Of a DNA stretch of 64,000 bases, positions 38,887 through 49,722 are shown piece after piece. This stretch comes from Otis tarda. Taxonomy: Eukaryota; Chordata; Aves; Otidiformes; Otididae. The first letter of the stretch is position 1, and each line of letters opens with the position of its first letter. The notes beneath the pieces are model-generated. The model saw only the letters and a program-made list of their open reading frames with translations, searched no databases and was not told the origin of the DNA. The stretch covers positions 193,846,053 to 193,910,052 of the forward strand of contig CM048552.1 in the NCBI GenBank assembly GCA_026413225.1. The letters are read 5' to 3'. A program made the position numbers and the translations under genes.

Positions 38887-41800
38887 TGCTTCATTTTGTT
38901 TAAAAAGGAACAGACTGGAAAAGACTAGACTTAAACACTTTTTAAAAAGCAGAAGATACACAAATGTATAGGTCTTTCCACTCCAAGCCTAGCATATTTA
39001 TGGATTTCACAAAACCTAAGCTATAATGCTCTCTATGCTAACCACCAAGAGATTGCACACAGAGTTGTCACAGCAGCAGCCACTATCCACTGCCACTATC
39101 ACTGGCCACATAACACAAGGGTGGTGGGCTGCAAAAACAGCCATAACTTTTTTTAAGCTAACCCAACGCGACCCAAGCCTTGATGCCTGCGAGAAGGTGG
39201 AAAGGGGCTGGCAACAAAGTCTGTTCGCAGACAGGCTTTCTCAGCAGCTGTGGAGAAACACAGAGCAAGGCCGCTCAAGGTAGCATCATGGGTACCTTGT
39301 GGAAACACAGGTCTGTATTTTGACTCCAGATTTTTTAAGAGGACTTTGAGAAAGGCTTTCTGGTATGGAACCAGATGCAAATATCTCACAAGGAGAAGGT
39401 GAGCTAACCTCTGGCATTGGGATCTCAGGCAGCAGCACTGCTGCAGTGGCCAGCTCCTCCGCCGGCAGCTCTGCGGAAAGCAGCACCCACCCACCCACCG
39501 ATGCTGCTGCTGCTGCTGGGTCCAGAGAGCACCTGGAACTCCTTAGCTCAGCACCTCTGTGTTTTGGATGCACTTATAGAAATCAAAGACAAGTGCTACG
39601 CATCATGTCCTTTATGGGGAAAAAGCAAGGTGGAACTTAGCAAGTGTTTAGAGTCATACCTCAGCTTGTATCTATTAGTACATAATGCAAGGTCTACATG
39701 CAAAAGAGTACTACAACTGTTAAACTGCCTGAAAGCCAACAAATAGAACTGCAGTTTCCCATGCAATTTTAACTTGTCCAGCTTATGTATAGGCACAATA
39801 CATTCTGATAACATGATGACATTTCTCTCTAGACCCTCCCTCACACAGCATCGAGAAGGGACAGTGCCCTAGGAACAAGCCAGCAGCACACAGCAAAGCA
39901 GGCTGTCGGTTTGCTTCTTACAGAAGTTGGAAAGTGCCAGAGAAAACAAAGAGTAGATACAAGAGGAGAATTTTTCATGCTATCATGCTCCCTACCCATC
40001 CTTCCCTGAGCTATTCCTTAAAATCCTACAAATCAATCACATCTTTTCCCCTAAATGCCAAGCACAGCACTCCCCATCTCTGCTTTCTACAGCCTTCACA
40101 GATGAGGTACTGCTGCCGCTGCTGCTCACCAGGCTGACACGTGGGACATACACCTATTAAAAAAGCACCAGATACAGATTTTGGCAGCTAACAAACCTGG
40201 AGGAAACTTTTTTCTATTTTTTTTTTCTTCCCCTTTTTTTTTGGTCACAGAGGTCCTATACGAAAATGATTTTTTTGTTGTTGTTTAAATCAAACTTTAG
40301 ACAGGCAATACCAACATTTCCTTTTTGCAGATAGGCAGCTGGCCACCTTACATACGGAAGGTGAACCACACACAATGCTGAACACTCACAGCTCCAGGGG
40401 AAAAAGCAGGAATGGTACTTCAAACACATATGCTCCAAATGTCAAGTAGTCTAGAGGTGGGGGGCAGCAGTGTCAGCTTCTTAGAGTAGGCAGAGCTCAT
40501 CAGCATAGTCAGTCTCATTCCCCAAGAACATAAAAAGCCACACAGTCAGGCCAAAGCCACATTTAACCCACTACCTCATCTCAGACACTGGACAGCAGCG
40601 GATATGCGGACAAAAGCATAAGCATGAGGCAAGGATAAAGCAGGATTTCCCAGCAGGCTCTCAGCCATATGTAGGGGAAGATGAGTCTGATTCAGAGATT
40701 TTTTTTTTTCACATTTAATAATCTCATGCAGAGTTTTCTTCAAAGAATATCTGACAACTTTTGGAATCCCTGTCAGATGTTAGTATCCAGAACGTGTATG
40801 GCACAGAATAGCTTAACCACGCGTCATGCAAGAAACTTCTGGTTAGCTCTGAAGATGTCACCTGCTCATTCCACTTCGTACCCTCATAGTGAAATACTTC
40901 TGCACTGGAGTATTTCCTGTATTTTCACTGTTCATCATCTCCTTATCACTCAGTGTTCCTATCACCTGTGTTGTGAAAATAACTCTGTATTTGGGGAGCC
41001 TTTGTGATTACCACAGAAAAACCCTATAAGTAAATTAATAATCCTGTACTCAAAGCAGGATTAGAGTAACACACATGTTAGAATGAGGCACTGACCCACT
41101 TTTAACAATAAATAGGACTACACAGTTAATTAGTCAATGAGCATTATCTGCTCTGTGCACTGAATGAGGCTGGGGTCCAGTAAGGAAGGAGGAAGACAAG
41201 GTGGCATCCACAGCCATGTAACTGAAGACTATGAAGTATTTTGAATTGGGCATGACAGACAGTGAGACTGTACAAGCAGGTGATTTTTGGCAATTCTCAA
41301 TTTCATGTTCTTAATCTCAGAACTTTATTATTTAATACAACTTTGTGTCTTACTTTCTACAACCATAGAAATAAAGCTTTCATTCTATTCACTTGAAAGT
41401 CATACTGTTAATACCATGGATCATCAGCCAGGTAATGTTTTTAGATATTAGCTTGTCAGTACCTATACAGATCAACTCCAGATTTTGAAAAACTATTTTC
41501 CTTATCTGTTTCGCAAATTTATATCAAAGCAAGGAAGCTTAGAAGTGAGACTGGGCCCACTCCCCCGCTCTTCAACTTTAATTTTTCTCTCCTTATTTTC
41601 CTTACTCTTTTTTCCTAGTTTCTTCCTCTAAGATCATCTTCTACTAGTCCAAGCTTTTGCCTCCTGTAACTGCAAGTGAGGTGGCTTTCCCAGCAGGTAA
41701 TCACTGATAAGACCAGAGTGGGTTTGTCCATTCTTGGTGCCCTCACTCCTCATAATGGGTGCAACTGCAGAGAGTTCTACGTACTTTTAAACCCCTGACA

Positions 41801-42129
41801 CAATCAACAGAAGCAAGTTTTCCAAATAATTTAACTGCTCAACAGTATCAATCTCTGACTGCACACAAATTCTGAGGTTTTTTTTCCCTTAGATTTACGG
41901 CTTGGGCAAGTTTTGGAACTTTTTCTTAGAAAAGCAGCCTTCATTTGGGAGCTTTTACCCCCAAGCCAAATTATGAACCCTATCTCCATGCCTGAATCAC
42001 ATAGTTTAGTTGACTTTAGTGACTTCCTTTTGCATAGGGAAAAAGTATATTTCATCTCTAACTCTGTCCAAAAGAAAAATGAACAATGATCGACTTAACA
42101 CTACTGAATCTCTCCAAAATATTTCTACC

Positions 42130-42145
42130 GGGGGGGGGGGGGGGG
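42130..42145 (+). repeat. Homopolymer of 16 G (intron 1)
   Basis: An uninterrupted G16 run follows CTACC. In the PAN3 transcript this is C16. Such runs are unstable and prone to sequencing error, so the exact length is uncertain. Confidence 0.85.
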
Positions 42146-43375
42146 CAAGACAACCTTCAGCTTGAACAACCGAAATTTGGCAAAATTATCAAAATCTGAA
42201 AACAGTATCCTTTAATAGAAAGCATTAAGCAATTCTATATTACAGGCTCCTCCTGGAACGGTAGACATGGCAGCGCTGTGCTAATGAAAGATACTGACAA
42301 GCTACCAACTACAGAGATAACACTGCTCAGTGGTGCAAGCTCACCACACCTGGCAAAATAGCAGTTGCAGGTTCCTGAAACACATATCAAGCACTAAAAA
42401 GCTACACACAGGAAGTTCAGCATGGTTGCATCTTAATTTCAGAAAAATATGGTTGTGACCATGTAGTAGTTGAGTCATTTAATATAAACAAATACCAGGC
42501 TTATAACAGAAATCAATAATGCAACCAAGCTTCCTATACTCACTTAAATGGGTATGATGTTTCTGAAGGAGCATCTTCTCCCAGCTGCCAAGTGCTGCTT
42601 TACCTACAAACGGAACGGTTTGCCGCAAACACCATCTAGCTACTGGACCGCACATTAGAAAGACGTGCAACCGACCAGTGACAGCAGCGCTGCTCTGCAT
42701 GGCATGCAGGCAACCTGAACTCTCACCATTCGAGAAGGGGCTGCGCATGAAGGCTGAAGAAGCCTGGGAAAAAGAAACTTAAAAGCAATTTCTGCTCACA
42801 GTAGCAGATAATGCAGATATATGTAGTTATTTATAAGTTATTTTCTATTTTTTTAAAATGCAATATTTCAGCTGGAAGATTTAAAGCTTCCAAGAGCTGA
42901 AACTCAGCACAAGCGTTTGGAGGAGCCCATCCGGAGGGTACTACTCCGAAAAGCGCTGCCTCCCTGCTATCACCCTCCTCCCCGCCTGACTTTGGGCAGG
43001 GAGGTCCAGTGAACCTGCACCGACCGACGGGCGGCCGCCCGGGTGCCCCCGAAGCCAGCCGAGGGCAGCCCCTTCCCATCAGTACCGGTTGGCTGTCCCT
43101 CCTGCGTGTCCCGGGGCGGCCGGCACAGCCTTGTCCCGCCCGCCCGGGACCACCACAGCGCCCAGCACCGGTCGAACCCGCGGGTGAGGTAGCGGGGGAG
43201 GCCGGGAGAGCGGCCCGGGGACCCCCGCCGCCACCATGGCTGTTGTTATTTGTTTCCGGTAGCACCACAGCGTGTCGGGGAGCAGGAACAACGCGCCGCC
43301 CGCCCCCCCAACTCCTGCCGCCGCCCCCCTCCCGGCAGCCCCACCCCACCCCCCGGGCCGCCCCGCCGCACTCAC

Positions 43376-43808
43376 TCGCCAGCCGCGGGCCATCCAGCCC
43401 CCCGCCGCCGCCGCCGCCACCGCCGCCTCCGCCTCCCGCCCCCAGCTCGGCTTTCTTAGGCCCCACCACCGCCGCCGCCGCCGCCACCGGGCCCGGGCTG
43501 GCCCCGTGCGGCGGGTAGCCAGGCCCGGCGGCGGCGGCGGCGGCCGGGGGGATGCCGAGTGGGAGCCCGCCGAGAGGGGCGGCGGGGCCCGGGCCGGCGG
43601 GGGCGGCGCCGGGCTCCTCATGCAGGAACTGGCACTCCTCGCCGTAGAAGCAGGTCTTGTCCTTGGCGTAGTAACGGCAGAACTTCAGCTTCACGGCACC
43701 GCCGCCGCCACAGCCGGCCCCCGCCCCGCCAGCCGCCGGCCCCACCACCGGCGGCGACGGCCCAACCACCGGCGACGGCGACGAGCAGGGCAGGCCGCTG
43801 CTGTTCAT
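43376..43808 (-). CDS. PAN3: PAN3 exon 1: start codon, CCCH zinc finger, Gly/Ala/Pro-rich linker
   Basis: This exon encodes residues 1-144 plus the first base of codon 145. The ATG at 43808-43806 is the first in-frame ATG after an in-frame TAA at 43958-43956, and the context has G at -3 and A at +4. Translation begins MNSSGLP. A CCCH zinc finger of the form C-x8-C-x5-C-x3-H uses C44, C53, C59 and H63 (43620-43679), inside the block CRYYAKDKTCFYGEECQFLH, which identifies PAN3. In the family this finger contributes to poly(A) RNA binding. The linker holds a run of six Ala (89-94), five Ala (109-113) and thirteen Gly (125-137), followed by LDGPRLA. The donor is GCGA|GTGAGTG. Splicing to exon 2 gives codon ATT and the family sequence RLAIPG. 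The 433-nt length equals 144 codons plus one base exactly. Confidence 0.96.
43398..43436 (-). repeat. PAN3: GGC/CCG trinucleotide repeat encoding polyglycine (13 Gly)
   Basis: An interrupted GGN run codes for Gly125-Gly137 of PAN3, 63 nt before the exon 1 donor. It is interrupted by GGT and GGA codons, which would reduce slippage. Two shorter alanine repeats lie upstream in the same exon (codons 89-94 at 43527-43544, and codons 109-113). Confidence 0.9.
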
Positions 43809-43846
43809 GGCAACCGCCCCGCCGCCGCCGCCGGGGTCAGCACCAT
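43805..43846 (-). promoter_or_regulatory. 13-codon uORF overlapping the PAN3 start codon (ATGA)
   Basis: An upstream ATG at 43846-43844 in the +1-shifted frame opens a short frame reading MVLTPAAAAGRLP and ending with TGA at 43807-43805. The TGA overlaps the PAN3 ATG (43808-43806) as ATGA. The uORF start has G at +4 but C at -3, so its context is moderate. If it lies in the 5' UTR, PAN3 would be reached by leaky scanning or by short-range reinitiation. Whether it is transcribed depends on the start site, which cannot be seen here. Confidence 0.6.
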
Positions 43847-43867
43847 GGGGAAGGAGGGCGGGAAGGA

Positions 43868-43889
43868 GGGGGCGGGGAGGGGGAAGGGG
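43868..43889 (+). promoter_or_regulatory. G-quadruplex-capable run in the PAN3 5' region
   Basis: The plus strand carries G5, G4, G5 and G4 runs separated by one or two bases, within 22 nt. This is a textbook intramolecular G4 pattern with very short loops. It lies 60 bp upstream of the PAN3 ATG, on the template strand for PAN3 and on the sense strand for any divergent transcript. Confidence 0.6.
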
Positions 43890-44031
43890 CGCGGGAACCG
43901 CCGTCACCCCGGGCTCTGGCTCCGGAAGGGGGAGGAGGGGGCGACTCCGCGCCTCTTAAAGGGGCCGCGCGGCCCGCGGCGGGGGCGGCGGCACCTCCTC
44001 CTCAGTGGTCCCGACGCTGGGGGTTGTTTAT

Positions 44032-44049
44032 GCCATTTTCCTCTTCCTG
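44032..44049 (-). promoter_or_regulatory. Candidate core promoter elements: YY1-like and ETS-like sites
   Basis: On the plus strand GCCATTTT (44032-44039) fits the YY1 core CCATNTT, and CTTCCTG (44043-44049) is the complement of an ETS core GGAA site. They sit about 225-240 bp upstream of the PAN3 ATG inside the CpG island, with no TATA box nearby. YY1 and ETS sites are common near start sites of such promoters. Motif matches this short can be fortuitous. Confidence 0.4.
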
Positions 44050-44560
44050 AGCGGCCGCGGGGGCGCGCCTGCGCCGGCGCGGGGCATGCTGGGTAGCGCC
44101 GCCGGTCGCCGAGCCCGAGCCGGAGCCCGGGCCCGGGCCGCGGCCGAGGAGCAGGTGGCCGCTGTCCGCTGTGGTCAGGAGCGGTCGGCACAGCGGGCAG
44201 GCGGGAGCCGCGGAGTCTCAGGCGGTCGAGCGCGGTGTGTCCGGCGAGGCGAGGGAGGCCGGGGGCTGGCGCGGAGCGAAGTGAGCCGCCTCGTCCCGCC
44301 GCCGCGGCTGGGTGTGCGCGGGCGGGCGTTAACCGTCCCGCACAGCGGCAGCCCGCCCTTCGACGGTCCGCGAACGTTAGCGCCCGTTTGAACGGGGCAC
44401 ACGGCCGATGCGGGTCACCTTCTGCCTCCCGCCCGGCCCCTCGGGCCGGCACAGGGCAGAGCCCAAGGCCGAAGCCGCTCGGCTCCCGCGCTGGCTGTCG
44501 GGCTGGTTCTCCTGGAGGTCCGAGTACCGGCGGTCCCAGCAGCACCTCAAACGATTTCCT

Positions 44561-47500
44561 CTCCCAAAAAGTCATCTACCTCTTTCCTGCTGAAAAACAG
44601 ACGGCAGCCCGGTCGCTTTTCCCTGCCTGCTGGCATCCCGGGAATGCAGCCTGGGGGATTCTGCCTCTGCAGGAGTGGAATCGGCGGGCTGGCTGTTCTT
44701 AAGGGGGTGTTTGAAGTGTTCTCCCCTGAGCGCGGAGAATTTTGTTACGTGGATTTTCAGTGACTCACTTGCAAAGCTACTGAAGATTTTTTTTTTTTCC
44801 CCCTCAATCAAATTGTTGGCATAGCTTGTGGTGCGATTGCTGGAATCATGCATATATAGTAGAAAAACCATCATATGTTAAGTGCACTTGACATTATTTT
44901 GGTAAGAAAAACATTTACTGTAGAATTAAGGTTACTTTTTGTCTATCATAGTCTTCTCTCTTACTAAAAACGAAAAGAAAATCAGGGCCTGCCTCCAAGA
45001 TGCTTTGACAGTTTGTGCAAAAAGAAATTTAAAAAAATAATGAGTAAGCTTTTAAATGTCACGTTGGAACAAATCAAAGTCGTTCTTTCTCGGATAAAGT
45101 CTTTAAAGACTTCAAGAAGTAAGCATGCCTTAAACTGAAATCTCAAGATCACTATTTGTGCAGTCAGAAGTGTCCAAGCTTATGAACTAGGTGAGGAAAA
45201 AAAGGTGGTTGCTCTGCAGAAAAAAAAAAGGTTGGACAGAAAACTACAGAAGGGCAACGCTACAAGAGTCAGGGCTCCAGTTCTAGCCTGGTATCCAAAG
45301 AAAATAAGATGGGAGTATAATCTCTCTGTTGTTCCTAAACAGTTTTCAGCCTTCTTTTTTCCTTTTAGCTGTATGACAAAGAGCTCACAGCTTCTGTGTT
45401 CCTGTATGTTTAGAAAAGCGCGCAGAAGGGTGGAAAGACCCTGTTGGTTTCTCCATTAAAATCTCTTTGTAGGAGCCCAGACAAACCACAGCAGATTCCA
45501 CAGGGAAGAGCATCCTCTTATGAGGCCTCAACCATGGGAAATGTTTCGGTCTTAACTTGTGCCTTCTCAGACAACCAAGACCAGTTTCCTTTAGTATGCA
45601 GATCAGAGGCGGTCCCAGCTGCTTTAGCTGAGGTGCCCACAGCGCTACGTAGTTGTATATTGTTGGCATCAGTGTTACACCTCTGAGGAGTGAAACCAAG
45701 GGCTTCCTTGCACTGTGAGCTGTTGCAGCTACACACAGGTGCCCATGGGTGCCGCTTCCCTCCACTGCTGAAGTGGGGAAAGGGAGAGCCTGGAAGTGCA
45801 TTGTTTTCTCTCCCTTTATCCTGCTCAGCCATGCCCTGGGAAGACGCCAGCACATGGCAGAGGTCTCAGGCAGATGAGGCTTTTAGGGTGCATGGGTTCA
45901 TGGAGGGGAATAGGAGGTAAAAGATGTTGCGTGGAGGCAATGTGAGGTGTGGGGGAAGAGAGGAACCCGATATCACCTTCTGCTGAAGTCCAGTTGTCAG
46001 CCGGCTATTTATCATCCCTTATTCCAGGTGTGATGTCCCCTGAAAAAACATCCCTTCCCTTCAGAAAGGTCAAATTGGGTGGACAAGTTATCCATGTGTG
46101 TGAGAAGGTTGGAAGGGGCTGCAGGAACATGTTAATAAAGAGAGAAAAAAAATCTGAGCTTTCCCAAGCTCTGTGGATCTTTTATCCCGAGCTTTAGTAC
46201 TGTGGATTTAATGGTATCAAGTTATCTTAGGAGAGATTTCATGATACACATAGGGTAATACCTTTTCTGGGTAAACTGGTTGAACATGAAATGAATTCTT
46301 CCAAGCAAAGACTTCAATTGCATAGCCACTCCCATCGCTGAAGTGTATTCTAACCTGTGTTTTCAACCTTGTGAATCTGCTTTTCCCACAGCTCTTTTGC
46401 TGATCCATGCATATGTCTAATGTTACATATACACAGTGAGGTTAGGAACAAGGACACAAATGGGCTTGTGTATACATGACCCACATTTTTTTTCCGTCTG
46501 CGTGCTGTAGCTTGGATTGAAAACATGCCCTCTGGATGCGGGAAGAGCTGAGATAGCGGACTGGGCAGTAGCGTCTGATCCCGCCGGTTGGAGTGCCCAG
46601 ATGGCTATGAGACGTGCGGTAGGGTGCCAAGAGTATTTGGGTTTTCCCCACCAAAGTCGATGTAAGTGCTGTACCTGAGCCACTGATTATCAAACCAACT
46701 TGGAAGTATCGCTCATCCTTTCTACATTCTCTTGGCCAGCAGAGCAGAGCCAGTAATGGGAAGGGGCTCAGATGGCATGAGCCTCTTTTCGTGGGTTTGG
46801 CAAACTCGCCTCTCCTGTCTCTTCAGTTCTGTTAACTATATATAAGGACTTGGCCTGAAGGCTGACCTGCAGCTACAGAGTGTCCATATGGGAGCCTGAC
46901 ACTTTCTTATTAACTGTAACCATGTGTTCCTCTCTAGAATTTTATTTTTATTGTCTGGTCAGCCAGAGCACTGAGGAGTCCTGCCAGCCGTTCGCGATTT
47001 GCTTGGACTTGCTCCACTGCCTTGTGCAGTGCACAGAGATTTACTGGACATTCCTGCAGAGTAGTGATTGATGATGTTACCATTTTTTTTTCACAAAACT
47101 AGGTCCCCTGTTAATTGAAGCTGGCACCTATATGGAGAGCGCTGCCGTTCCTCTCCTGGGCACATACCCAGATTTACTTTGCATGAGATCCAGGGAGCAA
47201 GATGAAGGAGAAACAGATAGATGCCCCTGGGTCTTGTCCCACTTTGTAGTCAAGTCACAACTGTGGTGTGCTTTTCGATGCAGAAATGGGGAAATACTCC
47301 TGTATGTATGCATGAAGTCACAGCCAAGTGACAGAGTTTTCATGAGCTCTGACAGAAAAGCAGAACGGAACATTATGAGATGAAAAATAAGAGGAGAGGG
47401 GGGAGAAAAAAAGAAATCCTTGAGAAGGAAAGCCCTGCCAAGAGCTCTTTTCTCCAGCCAAAGCAGGTCGCAAGTGCCAAATAGCTCTCCCCTAACATTC

Positions 47501-49275
47501 AAACCAGTGTTGAGAAAGCCATGCCTGCTATTGAGAGTGACAGTTTCTCTTTCTGTCGACCCAAAATTAACATGTTTAGTAAATCATGTGGAAACAGATC
47601 CTGAAGTGCAGGCTGGCATCAGATAATGCAAATGAATAACAATACCTTTTGAGGGATAGAGTTGTTGTAGCTGTGATTTTTTTAAAGGCATAGGTAAGAC
47701 AAGTTTTGTAGGTAGGAGTCTTGTTAAACCAACCGAGTAGTTGGAAAAAGTAATGCCTGAACACTGTTTTTTTCAACAGTAGCAGTTGATCTATTAGGAG
47801 ATATTATCTCTACTCACAGAACTTGCCTTGCTTAATATTATTGAAACGGATCAAGTGAAATACTTCCAAAAAAAGGTTTTTACATAATCTGAATTTAACC
47901 TTTAAAGTCTATCATTATAGTATATCCCTAAGAAAAAAAGGCAGCAAGATTTACAAAAATAGAAGTGTGATCAGAATCCACAGTCATATTAGACAAGAAT
48001 TTAGCATTTGTTCATTTATTTTTTGAAGGAAGAGTAATAAAGCCTGATAGTTCAGTATATACTCCAACTGCTGTCTGAAGTCTAAGGGAAATTGCCACTC
48101 TTGAGAAGATTATTCCACAAAATTAGGGGGTTTTTAATCTTCCTTTGAAGTGTTTGAGAATGACTAATATGGCAGCCAGGATATTGGATTGAAGGGATCA
48201 GCCTGCTGTGGCAATACCCATGGGACCCTAACTAGGCGGTTGTCTTTGCTAACAATATGTGGAAGAAATGAAATGTTGCTTCTAACCAGACTCTCATTCA
48301 CATGCAAAAAGAAATCCATTCCGACTCGGTGAAGTTTTTAATTCAAACTAAGTAGTAAGACAGGAGTTGACCCTGAAGTGCTCCTGCTAACACCTATGTT
48401 AATAACATATGCTAACACCTATGTTAATAACACGGGTGGGGGGACGTCTAGCCTTAGGCTAGAGTTCATATTAGTACAAGCATTAAAATATGTCTAGTTT
48501 CACCGTGCCGATAATCCAGTCATATGGTTTAGCTAGAGAGTTTCTTACCATGTGGCTACTCCTGCTGGAGCTGGCTTTATCTAGCTGTTGCAGTGAAGGC
48601 CAACCATAATGTGACATAACTTGGATAAAACGCTTGGTAACAGAAACCACTCTCCCATGGCAGAAAAAAAAGCCCTACTCACTCAGAAGAATGCTTTCCT
48701 GTTGTATACATGTGTATGACACATTTGTTGGATCCCCTCCATCCCAGTCTGGCATCTTTAGGAATAAGTTAATATGCCAGATTTTATATTTTTACTTCAC
48801 CCTGTAGATATGAACTGTTCTAGCTGATGGCATCTTTCACAGAAGCTTTCAAGCTGAAAACATCATGTGTACAGTAAGACTTCTGATACCAGACCAGCTG
48901 AATGAGCAGCAACAGTTTCTCATGATTAAGAAAGTTAATGTTAGCTTTTCTTTTCTGAACTACAAAAAGGCAAAATATCTTCAATGAAATCCCAGCAGCT
49001 TCCAGTTCTGAATGCATCAGGTGGAAGAGAAAACAAAGCACTTTGCTCACTTGCCAATTTTAAATCAAAGGACTCAAAGGACAAGCATCTACTCTTTTAG
49101 TATGTGTGTAAGTGTTTGGAAAGGTCATTGCCGTTGCCATTGCCACCCAGCTGCCCATGAGTAGTAAGTGAGTGGGGTAGATTTCTGGTAGTCTCAGAAC
49201 AGAAGCACAAACTGTCTGCATTCTCATTTCTGAGGGCAAAACTTACATGTAGGTGTTGAAAGGGATACAAGAAAG
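44561..49275. other. PAN3 5' flank, no gene recognised
   Basis: Base composition returns to AT-rich after the CpG island. Several 60-156-codon open frames occur on both strands (for example 45385-45855 minus), but none resembles a known protein or has a coherent exon structure. A 25-bp tandem duplication is the only clear structure. A non-coding transcript initiated divergently from the PAN3 promoter would run through here if it exists. Confidence 0.6.
48386..48433. repeat. 25-bp tandem duplication
   Basis: A 25-bp unit starting GCTAACACCTATGTTAATAA at 48386 is repeated at 48411, nearly complete in the second copy. It looks like a simple local duplication. Confidence 0.8.
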
Positions 49276-49722
49276 TGCAAGAAAGACATGGACTTACTGG
49301 AGTGAGTCCAGTGAAGAGCCATGAAGATGGTAAGCAATTGGAGTATCTCACGCATGAGAAAGGGGTGAAGAGGTTGGGACTGTTCAGTCCGGAGAAGAGA
49401 AGGCTTGGGAAGGATCTTATCAGTGTGTATAAATATCTGATGAGGGAGTCTGATGAGTACCTTTCTGCGGTACTCCGTGACAGGACCAGAGGCAATAGGC
49501 ACAAACTGAAACTTGGGAGATTCCCTCTGAACGTCAGGAAACCCTTTGAGAGTGGTTGAGCACTGAACAGATTGCCTGGAGAAGTTGTAGACTCTGCATC
49601 CTTGGGGATGTTTAAAACCCTACTGGGTGTGCTCTGGGGCAGCCTGATTGTGCTTTGAGCATGAGGCTGGACTAGGCGATCTCCAGAGGTGTCTTCCAAC
49701 CTCATCCATGCTGGGACTGTGT
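49276..49722 (+). mobile_element. CR1 LINE fragment, degenerate (5' flank)
   Basis: This is a plus-strand CR1 with ORF2 C-terminal remnants (EYLTHEKGVKRLGLFSPEKR, then DRTRGNRHKLKLGRFPLNVR) and a diverged 3' UTR ending near the word CTTCCAACCTCATCC. It has more substitutions than the other copies, so it is probably old. The 250-codon open frame on the opposite strand (49097-49849) is an antisense shadow. Confidence 0.9.

Larger units (their letters stand above)
30548..43375 (-). other. PAN3: PAN3 intron 1 (12.8 kb)
   Basis: This is an AT-rich intron with GT-AG ends and no further PAN3-like exon on either strand. It holds one tiny CR1 3' tip (38836-38886), a CA microsatellite, a run of 16 G (42130-42145), two A19 tracts, a T16 tract (36435-36450) and a perfect hairpin at 32651-32683. 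A GC-richer patch lies at about 39.15-39.57 kb. The first few hundred bases of the intron lie inside the CpG island. Otherwise I see nothing specific. Confidence 0.9.
1..43846 (-). other. PAN3: PAN3 gene, 5' part (five coding exons, gene continues past left edge)
   Basis: PAN3 is the adaptor subunit of the cytoplasmic PAN2-PAN3 deadenylase, which starts mRNA decay by shortening long poly(A) tails. Known family architecture is an N-terminal CCCH zinc finger, a PAM2 motif that binds PABPC1, a pseudokinase domain, a coiled coil for dimerisation and a C-terminal knob that holds PAN2. Only the zinc finger and the low-complexity linker (residues 1-285) lie here. The five exons were joined by hand. 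Splice phases agree throughout (exon 1 ends in phase 1, exon 2 in phase 0, exon 3 in phase 1, exons 4 and 5 in phase 0), and each translated block matches what I recall of vertebrate PAN3 in the expected order. The right boundary given is the uORF start, because the transcription start site is not visible. In mammals FLT1 lies downstream and FLT3 lies divergently upstream. Confidence 0.95.
42950..44560. promoter_or_regulatory. CpG island over PAN3 exon 1 and promoter
   Basis: GC content and CpG frequency rise sharply at about 42.95 kb and fall after 44.56 kb, unlike the AT-rich flanks. The island covers the start of intron 1, exon 1, the 5' UTR and at least 600 bp upstream, as expected for a broadly expressed, TATA-less housekeeping promoter. 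CpG density continues well to the right of the start codon, so divergent transcription is possible. Boundaries are by eye. Confidence 0.88.

Noticed and set aside
43377-43377. Continuation of PAN3 exon 1 reading frame to 42831
   Set aside because: The frame stays open past the GTGAGTG donor only because of GC content. Splicing at 43376 restores the conserved RLAIPG sequence with exon 2.
43809-43907. 33-residue in-frame N-terminal extension of PAN3
   Set aside because: It starts at GTG, not ATG. The first in-frame ATG after the upstream TAA (43958-43956) is at 43808, and its MNSSGLP start agrees with the family.
43272-44096. 274-codon open frame on the plus strand opposite PAN3 exon 1
   Set aside because: It is Pro/Arg/Ala-rich, lies in the CpG island, and overlaps other equally long frames. 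GC-rich DNA lacks stop codons, and the opposite strand holds the verified PAN3 exon.
45385-45855. 156-codon minus-strand open frame
   Set aside because: No recognisable domain; three other frames overlap it; no supporting splice structure.
46217-46408. 63-codon minus-strand frame with protein-like composition
   Set aside because: It looked plausible as an exon, but there is no known motif, no partner exon and no clear splice sites in phase.
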